Shown: piece after piece, positions 54,879 to 64,000 of the stretch
Layout of the letters: every line of letters starts with the position of its first letter
Position numbering within the stretch: the stretch's first letter is position 1
Assembly: GCA_033977485.1 (NCBI GenBank)
Contig: CM066987.1
Coordinates: 73,605,088 to 73,669,087 of the forward strand
Length of the DNA: 64,000 nt
Direction: 5' to 3'
DNA from: Hydrangea macrophylla
Lineage: Eukaryota > Streptophyta > Magnoliopsida > Cornales > Hydrangeaceae
Notes under the pieces: generated by a model
Database searches by the model: none
The model's input: only the letters and a program-made list of their open reading frames with translations
What the model was told of the DNA's origin: nothing
Program-made: the position numbers and the translations under genes

Positions 54879-56254
54879 CTTGTGGGGTCCAAAAACAAGT
54901 GGACCTTTAGCAGTATTGGAAATAGGAGCTGGGCCATCAAGAGGGAGGGTAGTCTTTGTAGTAAGTTGAGTTTCATAGGGTAAATGGGGGAATACACCGA
55001 TTGTATAGTCCAAGTGGTGGGTAGGATCACAATTGCGGGTAGCCAACACAGACGAGGGAACCACTGGGCAAGTGGGGGATCCAGCAGGTAATGTTGGGCT
55101 GCCAAAACCTGAGGCCACGTGGGAGCCTTGAATTAATATAAGAGAAGTGTTCCTGCATCTTGCTAGTGGACTCATCCAAATGGCGCATGGTAGTAGACAA
55201 GGCGCCGGGAATCCGGGGTACGGCAATGGATCCCATGTGACTCTCTGGGTTCGCGTGCTGCTCACTCCCCTTAGCCTGAGAGTGAGTGATTTGCTGCATA
55301 GTATTCTCAGCATTACAAACACTGTCCACGTGGGTGCTAGTGGGAAACAAGCCACCATGAATTAAGGGTAAAGGCACATTTGCCATGTGAAGAGAGATAT
55401 TGGGCTGCTGCGCATAGTTGCGTGTACTCATGGACAAACCAGCAGCTTTTGGGTGGGCATTTAATGAGGCCATGTACCCGTTGGCCTCAAGTAAAGGTGG
55501 ATAGTATGGATAAATATTCTGAAAGAATTGTCTATGATGCTGCTATTCATATCAATGCTAAAGTTAGCAGCATAGTCAGGGGGCTGGAATGGAATTGGCC
55601 TAGTTCGAATTCCATAGAGCTTAACGAAGTTAGAAATATTTTGTCCAATTTCTACCCCCTAATAATAGCATGGATACTGTTAAGTGGACTACATCCCCTA
55701 AGGGTGTTTTCAATACTTTTCTTGTCTGGGACCATTTGAGGGTACATGCTAATGTGGTCCCATGGTACGATTCTGTTTGGTTGTCAGGGTGTATTCCCCG
55801 ACAAATTTTTGTTCTATGGCTTGCTGCTCAGAACCGGTTAGCTACACATGATAGAATCTATAGCTTCACTCCTGGACCCTTAGTTTGTTTGCTTTGCCAG
55901 GCTAATATGGAAACTCATGACCACTTGTTCTTTGAATGTCCTTACTCTTCTCTTATATGGCAGGAGTTAATGACAAGGTGTGGCATAAATTGGCAAAGTC
56001 AAAGCTGGATTGCTACACTGGAGTGGATGGCTCAAAGATTTAGAAGGAAATCAATCCAACAGGTGCTCCCCAAGATATGCCTTGGAGTGGCTGTCTATAG
56101 TTTATGGAAAGAGAGAAATAACAGAACATTCAAGAAGATTTTCAATCCTCCAAGTATACTGCTGAAGCAAATTATTTCTCAAATTAATGCACAAATCAGG
56201 GTGAAGTGGAAGTATCTTGTTAACATTGATCGTTATCTCTGTAATTGGAATTAG

Positions 56255-56512
56255 ATACATTATGTAGCCATGGTTGTTGGCATACATTAGCCTTGGGCAT
56301 TTTCATTCTGTCCATGGTTTTCACTTTAGGTTACCTTATGGTTTTCTGTGTAGCCTGTTGGGCACGTTTTGACTTGTTGTTTTGAATGTTTTATGCTTCA
56401 TGACCTCATGAAATGAGCTCATTGTTTATCCTGGGGTATGCCCCTTGTACTTTTTGTACATCCTTTTTTGGAATATATTTACCATTTTTCCGAAATAAAA
56501 AAAAAATAAAAA
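56255..56512 (+). other. LINE B 3' UTR and tail
   Basis: 258 bases with the family hairpin at 56433-56444 and an impure A tail (56490-56512). There is no coding content. Confidence 0.8.
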
Positions 56513-57217
56513 AAATAAACTTGAAGGAAGAAATGGCATGCAATTTCGATTCACGGATTACAAGTTATACGCGAATGCACAAATTCAGAGACTTAAGCAT
56601 TATAAACCTAAGTTTTGAGGTTTTGAGGGATCAAAATAGGTTTCGGTACTCAGAATGACATGGGACCGGAACCAAACTTCATACTCACCTAAATAGCTTA
56701 GTAGAAAGATACAACGCGTAAGTCTGATTCACGCATTACAAGTTAGACGCGAATATGAAAATCATAGACTTAAGCATTCCAAAATTATGTTTTGAGGTTT
56801 TGAGATATCAAAAATGGTTTCGGAGCTCGCACTGACATGGGACAGGAATCTACGCATCATACTCACCTAAATAAACTTGTAGGAAGAAACGGCATGCAAT
56901 TTTGATTCACGGATTGCAAGTTAGACGCGAATACACAAATTCATAGACTTGAGCACTATAAACCTAAGTTTTTCGATTTTGATAGACCAAAATGGTTTAC
57001 GGCATTCGAAATGACACGAGAAGGGAACCTAAACTTCACACTCACCTAAATAGACTTCTAATAAGAAGCGGCATGCAATTCCGATCCACCGATTGCATGT
57101 TAGACACGGATATGCAAATTCAATGACTTAAGCCTTCTAAATCGAAGTTTTGGGTTTTTGATAGACCAAAATGGGTATCGGTACTCGGAATGACAATGGA
57201 CTGGAACCTAAATTTTA
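56513..57217. repeat. Satellite: end of HOR unit B and start of unit C
   Basis: Continues the array exactly where 25580 stopped and matches 19322-20020 of unit A. At 57120 the HOR restarts with the 1013/19921 sequence. The array ends at 57217 inside a monomer, joined to LINE sequence over a 6-base shared ATTTTA (57212-57217). Confidence 0.9.
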
Positions 57218-59386
57218 GGAACAACCTGCCTTGGAGTCTTCCCTTTCCACTTATTCGCTGCCCACGCCACAAGATCATCCCAAGAGGGGGCGGAATAAGA
57301 GATTCCCAACCTATTAAGAATTCCCTGCCACACATAAGAAGAATATGAGCAATTAAAGAATAAATGGTCATGAGATTCCAAAGCTTTGTGACAAAGAACA
57401 CAAGCAAGAGGTCCTGGTGTGTACGTATAGATTCTATCATGTGTGGATAATCTATGGAGGATGGCCAACCACATAATAAAACTATATCGAGGGATATAAC
57501 TCGGGAACCGTGTGAGGCCATGCCAAGGGACTTTGGGATAGTGAGTTCTAATATAATCCCAAGTGTTGGCAGAAGAAAACACATGATTTGGGGAGGGTAA
57601 CCATTGAATCACATCACTTGTGGTAGTGGGGAGAGGCAAGGAATGTAATTGGCCTCTAATATCCATTAATTCAAGAGTGTTTGTAAGAGGCCAATTCCAT
57701 TCACTTCCATTAATAACATCAGATACTTTGGCATTTAAAGGGATAGCAGCATCATATTGGACACGTCTTCCAACTCTATCCAAAATAGGACCCATAGGAT
57801 GCCAGTTATCATACCAGAGAAAGGTGCCACACCCATTACCAATTCTATGCTTAAGCAATGGTCTAGCCATAGTCCTAAGTTTAAGGAGCTTTCGCCAATA
57901 CCAAGAGCATTGGGATGGGGTCTTTACTTCCCAAAAACTTTTCCCTTTCAACATGTAAGCATGTATCCAGTCCACCCAAAGGGACTTGGTTTTAGAAGTA
58001 AAAATAGCCCAGATATGTTTAAAATTTAAAATAGAATTCAATTGAGTAAGGTTTTTGAGACCAAGACCCCCTTCCTTCTTAGGTCTACAGACTAAGTCCC
58101 AAGCAACTTTAACACTATGCGCCTTTTCGGTTCCTCCGGTCCAAAGGAATCTACACATTAAACTCTCAATATGCTTAAGGACACTTTTAGGAAGAATAAA
58201 CATGGCATTCCAATAATTTTGTATCCCTACAAGGATCGATTGAATAAGTTGAAGCCTGCCAGCATAAGAAAGAAATTTAGAAGTCCAAGAAGTTATTCTA
58301 GAGGTGATTTTCTGGATGAGATCATCGCAATCTCCCTTTTTTAGCCTAGTGGTGAGCAACGGCACACCCAGGTACTTCATTGGGAGGGAACCAAGAGTAA
58401 ACGAGAGACAACGACATATATCATTAGAAGTGCTTTCCTCCATTCCTGTAGTAAACAAACAGCTTTTGTTATCATTAGCCTTCATGCCAGTAAAGTTATA
58501 AAATTGATCTAAAGAATTTTTCATAACTGACACAGAATTTACATCACCATTGAAAAATAAAAGAAGATCATCAGCAAAACAAAGGTGGGAAATCTTTAGT
58601 TTATCACATCTCCAATGGTATTTAAAATTAGGGGACCGTTGGATGTTATGTTGAATCAATTGGCTAAGGATATCCATGACAAGAACAAAAAGGTAAGGTG
58701 ACATAGGATCACCTTGCCTAAGACCTTTTGCACCCCCAAAGTATCCTACAGATTCCCCATTAAAGTTAATAGAGTACTTAGGACTAGTAATACAAGCTCT
58801 AATCCACCCTTGCATCCTAGGAGGAAAACCAAGAACATCAAGAAGATCAAGTAAAAATTCCCAACTTACACTGTCATAAGCTTTCATTAGGTCAACCTTA
58901 GCCGAAGCTCTAGGGTGGCCAGAAGACTTATGATAGTCCCTCATAAGATCTTGGGCAAGGAGGACATTGTCACTGATTTTCCTACCCTTGATAAAAGCAG
59001 ATTGGGCTTTGTCAACCAGAGAAGGTAAAATTTTTTGAAGCCTCTTGGATATAATTTTAGAAATGCATTTGTAAACAGTGTTACAACACGAGATAGGCCT
59101 AAAGTCATTCATCTTAGAGGGATTGATAACAATTGGCCCGAAGTAAAAAATTCTTTGATAGCTTTAGTAACTAAGGGTCCAGTTGTAGTCCATGTTTTCT
59201 TAAAAAAGTGAGCATTATATCCATCAGGACCCGGAGCTTTGTTGCTGTGGATACTAAAGAGGGCTTCCCTAATCTCATCATCGTTAAGGATGTCATCCAT
59301 AGGGTTAGATAAATCAATAGGGATATGCTTATGGATGACCCTCCTCAGTTCACTAATACCAGGGTACGGGTTATCCGCAGGGGTGC
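57218..59386 (-). pseudogene. LINE ORF2 internal segment lacking both ends
   Basis: 2169 bp of minus-strand LINE, near-identical to LINE A ORF2 (14053-16274). It begins before the RT (NPYPGISELRRVIHKHIPIDLSNPMDDI), passes RT motifs including FADDLLLFFNG, and stops at TPRQVVPK with no C-terminus, 3' UTR or A tail. About 43 bases are deleted near 59126, shifting the frame between the two open parts (59109-59386 and 57218-59112). A normal LINE insertion keeps its 3' end, so this piece arose by rearrangement. The left junction has 6 bases of microhomology with satellite and the right has 2 with the CRM element. Confidence 0.85.
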
Positions 59387-59915
59387 CTGTTGTTGATCTT
59401 CTTCATTTGGGTTTCTATCTTGGTTTAGAGCCATGATTCCTGCAAAAGTGGGTTAGAAACAGATTCTCACTCCCTCACGTGTTTCACTCAAGAAATTTTG
59501 GCTTTTACCCTCTAATATGCTCACCTCTCTTGCCTTTTTCCACTCGTAGTAAATCTCGCTTGGTTCTTATCAAACTAATCAAACAAGAATCAGATTTCTT
59601 AGTAACAATCCACTCCCAAACTAGACCAATCGAATTTGGAAATTGAGAACACGACTAAAACGAATGCGGAAGACTAGGTTTCCAATAGCACAAAAAAAAA
59701 TGGAATTTTCGGAAATTTGTTTTTTTTTTTTTTACACTATGGAGTAAGGTCAGATTTGGACTTCTTAGACCCCAAATATTGTAAAACAAAAATAAAATTT
59801 TAAGCCGAGTTTTTGTACTATTTTTTTTTTTTTTGGCTTACCGATCTCTTCTCTTCTTTCCTTTTCTTCTCTTCTTTTTTTTTTTTTTTTAAAGATCACA
59901 TTCAATACAAGACCG

Positions 59916-59960
59916 ATATGACCAATTTTTTTTTTCCGGGAAATGGAATATGACCAATTT
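59916..59960 (-). repeat. 19-base LINE micro-insertion with 13-bp TSD
   Basis: ATATGACCAATTT occurs at 59916-59928 and 59948-59960 around the 19 bases TTTTTTTCCGGGAAATGGA. Read on the minus strand, these are the last about 12 bases of a LINE G-type end (CCATTTCCCG) plus an A tail. Gypsy II has the uninterrupted site at about 31253. Confidence 0.7.
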
Positions 59961-60229
59961 ACCAAATACAGAACTACGAATCACTGAACTAGATGGCAGT
60001 GACACGAAAGGTACTAAAAAAAACAATACGAACAGTTTCAAAAACGATAGTGAAATAAGAAGTGCGAATCACAGATGGAGTTTTTTTTTTTTTTTTTTAA
60101 TCAAACACGAATATAAAACTGAATACGGAACAAGATCAAGCAGAACCTAGGTACTGATAAAGATAAAACTGAAGAACAAACAGAACCTACAGAAACACAA
60201 ATAAAGATAGTAACCTGACTTAGAGCCAG

Positions 60230-60241
60230 GCTCTGATACCA
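60230..60241 (-). other. Primer binding site of the truncated Gypsy II copy
   Basis: Element strand TGGTATCAGAGC, identical to that of Gypsy II, two bases from the LTR. Confidence 0.85.
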
Positions 60242-60539
60242 AATGATACGAATTCCGCCCACGAAGTGAAGGAACCCGTATGAAATTTGCTCCCAGATCG
60301 TTTCTCTAAGATAGGAATGGAAGGTATGTGATGATGCCACAAACAGTTGTGGAAGACTGCTTGACAAGTCGGAGGTAGAACGCCACAGATGGAAATCTGA
60401 TAAGTTCAAAGAGTTCTAAAAGAACCAAAGAGGTTTACTCTCACTCAAAATGATTTCATTCAGAACTGATTTGTTTGTGATGGATACATCCCCTTTTATA
60501 ACTGAATTACAAAGACAACTACAATAATAACAAGCAGTT

Positions 60540-62851
60540 GGAGGACTTGGATAGAATCCCTACTAGTGATGACATAAAGGACGTGGTCTTTAGTATGCAT
60601 GATAACAAAGCCCCCGGCCCAGATGGGTTTAATGCTCATTTCTTTAAAAATTCTTGGCCCACTGTTGGGCCTTCAGTGATTGGAGCTATTCAGGAATTTT
60701 TTAACTCTGGAGAGATGCTTAGAGAGTCAAATGCTACTATTATAGCTCTGATTCCTAAAGTTCCAAATCCATCTAAGATGGGGGACTTTAGGCCTATTTC
60801 TTGTTGTAACACTGTGTATAAGTGCATCTCTAAAATTATTGCGAATAGACTCCAATCCACCCTTCCTTCCATTATTGATCAGTCCCAGTCTGCATTTGTT
60901 AAAGGAAGGAAAATTAGTGATAATGTCTTATTGGCTCAAGACTTGTTAAGGGACTATCACAAAATGGGTGGTAAACCTAGAGTTGCTGCTAAGGTTGACC
61001 TCATGAAGGCATATGATAGTGTAAATTGGGTCTTTCTCTTTGATTTACTTGATATTTTTGGTTTTCCCCCAAACTTGAAGAAATGGATTAAGGCTTGTAT
61101 TACTACTCCCAAATACTCCATCAATTTTAATGGAGAATCTGTGGGATATTTTGATGGAGCCAAGGGGCTTAGACAAGGTGACCCTATTTCCCCTTATTTA
61201 TTTGTTCTTGTCATGGAGATGCTGAGCCAACTTCTTCACTACAACATCCAAAATGGTCAGTTTACCTACCATTGGAAATGCGACAAGTTAAAAATCTCTC
61301 ATCTTTGCTTTGCAGATGATTTAATTATTCTTCTTAATGGTGACATCGACTCTGCAAAAATGATTAGGAAAACTTTAAACCAATTTCATGATCTCTCTGG
61401 TCTTCAAGCCAATGATACTAAAAGCTGTATTTTTGTTTCTGGGCTTGAAGACCAGTTGGCAAATGACACTCAAACGGAACTCCAATTTTCCAAAGGAGCC
61501 CTTCCCATGAGGTATCTTGGAGTTCCTCTGATTACCACTAAATTGAAAAAGTGTCATTGTGAAGATCTTGTTAATAAAATCTGTTACAGAATCAATTCTT
61601 GGAAGTCTAGGTTCTTGTCTTATGCTGGGAGAGCCCAACTAATTCAATCTATTTTGGCAGGAATTCAACAGTATTGGTCTGGGATGTTTATTCTCCCCAA
61701 AAGTGTGCTTAAACAGGTGGATCAAGCTTTTCGGAGATTTCTTTGGTCTGGAAATACAAAAAATGGACATGGAGCAAAAATTGCTTGGGTCAATGTTTGT
61801 GAACCTAAAAAGGAGGGTGGGCTGGGCTTCAAGGATATTTTTCTCACTAATACTATACTTAATCTAAAGCATATTGGCAATCTCCTTGACCCAAAAAATA
61901 ACTCTTATTGGAAAGCTTGGGTACATTTGTACATGATTAAAACAAAATCCTTTTGGGACATTAAACCACCTGGTCAATGTTCTTGGTATTGGAGAAAGCT
62001 GTTGAACTTAAGGGGAGTTGTTAGGCCTTTACTTAGTCATACTATTGGTAATGGCCAACATACTTCTCTTTGGTTTGATAATTGGCTTCCTTGTGGCCCT
62101 TTGTTTGAAAAGTATACCAATAGAATTGCCTACGATGCCGCTATTGATCCTTATGCAAAAGTGGCTGTCATCATAAGGTCAGGATTGGAATTGGCCTAAT
62201 TCCAATTCTATTGGGTTGAATGAAGTTAGTTCTCTTTTATCAAATATGTATAAGCCAACTGGGTTATCTGATAGTGTTTCATGGACTACGTCTCCCAACA
62301 GGAAATATAACTTTGTTCAAATATGGGAACACCTTCGAGAGGTGTCCCTTGAGGTTCCTTGGCACAAACTTGTTTGGTCTTCAGGGTGCACTCCCAGGCA
62401 AAAGATTATATTATGGTTTGCTGTTCAGAAAAAACTTGCAACCCATGATAGAATATTTACTTTTACTCCTGGACCCCTTGTTTGTGTTTTTTGTCAAAGC
62501 CACATGGAAACCCATCATCATTTATTTTTTGAATGTATATTTTCTTCATTCATTTGGCAGGAATTGATGAATAGATGTGGACTTAACTGGAACAGCACAG
62601 ATTGGGGAACTACGGTGCTTTGGATGGCACAACATTGGAAAGGGAGAAAGGTTCATCTTTCTATACCTAAAATTTGTCTCGGGGTTGCGGTTTATGGATT
62701 ATGGAGAGAGAGGAACCATAGGACATTTACAGATTCCTACACTCCAAAGGAACAGTTGCTACTATATCTGGTGTCTCAAATTAATACTCAAATCAAAATT
62801 CAATGGAAGCACCACCCCCTGCTTGATTTAATTGCTAATCCATGGAATTAA
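60540..62851 (+). pseudogene. LINE M ORF2 fragment: RT and zf-RVT, one frameshift
   Basis: The frame opens at the truncation point (EDLDRIPTSDDIKDVVFSMHDNKAPGPDGFN) and covers RT with KVDLMKAYDSVNW, GLRQGDPISPYLF and FADDLIILLNG. It ends at 62199 because of a 1-base frameshift near 62180 (expected continuation ...DWNWPNSNSIGLNEV). The C-terminus is open in the next frame to 62851 with zf-RVT (CVFCQSHMETHHHLFFEC) and the GVAVYGLWRERNHRTF helix. There is no endonuclease domain. Confidence 0.9.
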
Positions 62852-63145
62852 GTTTATAGAGTTGGTTGGTAGTTGGTTGTTGGTTATTTGGCAGTTGGAA
62901 ACATCATCCAATTTTTTGATTGGTTTTGATTGGCTTTGTTTCTGATTTTAGAGCCATTTTGTGATTTGGTGTTGATACTTGCTGGTCAATTTGTTTGGTT
63001 TTTTGGGTTTAGGGTTTTTGTCCCTATGTTGGTTGCTTTGCTTCCAGTCCTCATGCTTTGAGCTTACTGTTTATCCTGGGGTATGCCCCTTGTACTTTTT
63101 GTACTTCCTTTTTTGGAATATATTAACCATTTTTCGAAAAAAAAA
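62852..63145 (+). other. LINE M 3' UTR and tail
   Basis: 294 T/G-rich bases with the conserved TTTATCCTGGGGTATGCCCC end. Nothing else is seen. Confidence 0.75.
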
Positions 63146-63474
63146 AATAACAAGCAGTTACAATAAAGCAAGTAGTTGGAAGTTAAAAAATAATGACAGG
63201 TAGTTGGCAGTTGGCAAGTAGTATCTTCAAATCATCTTCCAAATGCCAAAAACGTCCATTACACCTAATCAACTCCTTCTATGGTCTGGATAACATTAGT
63301 CAACCCCTTATCATTATGTGGTCCCATCTTGGCCTTCACTACTTTGGAGTTAGCCCAAACTTCGTGGATCAGCCCATTAACTGCTTCTTTGAACCGTTTA
63401 GCCCTTGCCCTTGTAATTGGTCCAACTGGGACTTGTAATGGATCCTTTGGTGCTCCTTGATTCCCATCAGCAAG

Positions 63475-64000
63475 AACAACAGATTGGATAGATTTAAGAG
63501 CCTCTCTAGCATTATCAGCATTAACCTTTTCTTGGCCTATAGATTTCTTTCCTAGTTTTTTCAGAGCTTGTTTAAGGTGTCTAAGTTTATGGCAGACTTG
63601 ATATTGGGCAGTCCCATCAATTCTATAATCCCAAGCATTCGTAACAATATCAGAAAAATTACTCAATTTAGTCCAGTAGTTATAAAACTTAAAAGCCCTA
63701 CCTTTCCTTCTTTGATTCTTATCAATATGAATAATAATAGGAGAATGATCAGAGGTACATGGGGCCTGGAAATGAGCAAAAGAATCAGAGAAATTATCTA
63801 GCCAAGTCTGGCAATCTCTATCAAGCTTTCTTTGAGTAAAGTCTGGCCTTCCGTATCTTCTATTGCACCAAGTAAACAATTCCCCTACATATCTAAGATC
63901 CACTAAACAACATTCATCAGTAGCCTTTTTAAAATCTAACATATCATTATTCCACCCATGATAAGGGTTAGAGATTTCCTCCGGGGACAAGGTAACATTG
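63475..64000 (-). pseudogene. LINE N ORF2 fragment: endonuclease C-terminus and linker
   Basis: A minus-strand LINE interrupted by the CRM element at 63474 and running off the window at 64000. It encodes the second half of the endonuclease (ECCLVDLRYVGELFTWCNRRYGRPDFTQRKLDR, SDHSPIIIHIDK) and the start of the linker (FKFYNYWTKLSNFSDIV to EALKSIQSVVLA). A few residues after RKLDR are missing compared with LINE B (ALVN). The frame runs on into the LTR and ends at 63265, giving a chance 241-codon fusion with the CR-motif segment. Confidence 0.88.

Larger units (their letters stand above)
50029..55473 (-). pseudogene. LINE G ORF1, split by LINE H and a solo LTR
   Basis: Pieces in coding order: 55473-54884 (variable region, MASLNAHPKAAGLSMSTRN..., with frameshifts), 54240-52676 and 50052-50029. 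The middle piece has DUF4283 (SWASILHPKIASDFKVNYIQPNRD to ARICIEINAAFDLV) and the zinc knuckle CAKCKKFGHDC. A frameshift near 53150 separates it from the Ser-rich tail (HKNSKQGKKNNKSSSS), which LINE H then interrupts. After LINE H the last codons are basic (RRHPFRRT) and end in TAATG. The 65 codons upstream of 54241 in the same frame are antisense LTR, not ORF1. Confidence 0.85.
46134..55506 (-). mobile_element. LINE G: LINE with intact ORF2, hosting LINE H and a solo LTR
   Basis: A minus-strand LINE in LINE B ORF2 with a 12-bp duplication TGGATAAATATT (46122-46133, 55507-55518). Its own pieces are 46134-50052, 52676-54240 and 54884-55506. Hairpin GGGGCATACCCC is at 46192-46203 and the 3' terminus reads CCATTTCCCGAAAAA. 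ORF2 is intact. ORF1 is split by LINE H and the solo LTR and is cut at its 5' end, so the element is 5'-truncated inside ORF1. Confidence 0.9.
35455..56254 (+). pseudogene. LINE B ORF2: endonuclease/RT, broken in five pieces
   Basis: Pieces: 35455-37060 (endonuclease MIICCWNIRGLN, GDFNVTHCPEE, then the linker and RT start with NKAPGPNGYN), 40156-40424 (RT KVDLMKAYDSVSW), 45118-46133 (GLRQGDPISPYLF, FADDLLIF, post-RT) and 55519-56254 (zf-RVT CLLCQANMETHDHLFFEC). Beyond the three insertions that split it, it has an in-frame TAG at 36118-36120, a Trp-to-stop TAG at 45691-45693, an extra A near 45809 and a frameshift near 55655. The fourth insertion, Gypsy II, lies upstream in the 5' UTR. It belongs to the same subfamily as LINE M. 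Confidence 0.92.
25581..56512 (+). mobile_element. LINE B: full-length LINE split by four insertions
   Basis: A plus-strand LINE in satellite unit B. Its own pieces are 25581-25634, 32149-37060, 40156-40424, 45118-46133 and 55519-56512, about 7.24 kb in total, matching LINE A. The insertions between them are Gypsy II, E2, LINE F and LINE G. Hairpin GGGGTATGCCCC is at 56433-56444, followed by TTACCATTTTTCCGAAATAAAA. The 5' end keeps the CTCTCTCTAGAA arm but not the left arm. The flanking duplication is short (about AATAA). The satellite on both sides joins exactly as in unit A near 19322. Confidence 0.92.
60540..63145 (+). mobile_element. LINE M: 5'-truncated LINE
   Basis: A plus-strand LINE in the LTR of the truncated CRM element. 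Hairpin GGGGTATGCCCC is at 63078-63089, followed by ATTAACCATTTTTCGAAAA. It belongs to the same subfamily as LINE B and the fragment at 20111-21300. Confidence 0.92.
59387..63469 (-). mobile_element. Truncated Gypsy II-type element (5' end only), split by LINE M
   Basis: On the minus strand this is the 5' end of a Gypsy II-family element: 5' LTR (60244-60539 plus 63160-63469, 606 bp combined), primer binding site at 60230-60241, leader, and 16 gag codons from the ATG at 59434. All else, including the 3' LTR, is missing at the 59386/59387 junction. The base run GCAAG (63470-63474) beside the LTR would be one copy of its target-site duplication; the partner is lost. LINE M is inserted in the LTR. 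Confidence 0.88.
60244..63469 (-). repeat. 5' LTR of the truncated Gypsy II copy, interrupted
   Basis: LTR parts 60244-60539 and 63160-63469. The intervening LINE M is flanked by a 14-bp duplication AATAACAAGCAGTT (60526-60539, 63146-63159). With LINE M and one duplication removed the LTR is 606 bp, as in Gypsy II. Confidence 0.9.

Noticed and set aside
1..64000. A new defence or biosynthetic system
   Set aside because: Every long frame is explained by LINE ORF1, LINE ORF2 or Ty3/Gypsy gag-pol; nothing else of coding character remains.

Overview
The window is repeat DNA from a flowering-plant nuclear genome, probably a eudicot. I found no host gene and no rRNA or tRNA gene. Plant origin follows from L1-type LINEs whose ORF1 has a DUF4283 domain and CCHC zinc knuckle, whose ORF2 ends in a plant-type zf-RVT domain, and from Ty3/Gypsy chromoviruses of the CRM (centromeric retrotransposon) type primed by initiator Met tRNA.

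The substrate is a tandem satellite with monomers of about 180 bp. With later insertions set aside, thirteen monomers form a higher-order repeat (HOR) of about 2.44 kb. Unit A runs 1013 to 19920, unit B 19921 to 57119, and unit C starts at 57120 and is cut at 57217. Equivalent positions in A and B look about 99% identical, while neighbouring monomers differ clearly.

Nested insertions split the array. In unit A, an ORF1-only element E1 (minus) holds full-length LINE A (plus, 2957-16746), which holds CRM element Gypsy I (minus, 6458-13060). In unit B there are three short 5'-truncated LINEs (20111-21300, 21615-22324, 22532-24395) and full-length LINE B (plus, 25581-56512). LINE B holds Gypsy II (25635-32148, intact 1567-residue polyprotein), ORF1-only element E2 (37061-40140), LINE F (minus, 40425-45101) and LINE G (minus, 46134-55506). 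LINE G has an intact 1203-codon ORF2 and itself holds LINE H (50053-52675) and a solo LTR (54241-54878). Right of 57217 the array is lost at a microhomology junction. There follow a LINE piece lacking both ends (57218-59386), a truncated CRM element split by LINE M, and LINE N running off the window. With nested DNA removed, LINE A and LINE B measure about 7.18 and 7.24 kb, which supports the parsing.

The points of most interest are: a 13-monomer HOR satellite invaded by CRM-type elements (a candidate centromere or pericentromere); 'half-LINEs' that keep ORF1 and have no ORF2, resembling mammalian HAL1; a family-wide 3' hairpin and a 5' inverted repeat shared with a half-LINE; an ORF1/ORF2 TAATG overlap in four LINEs; and micro-insertions made only of the last bases of a LINE, or only its A tail, yet flanked by target-site duplications. 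All identities and counts are by eye. Domain and clade names rest on motif recognition, not a database search.
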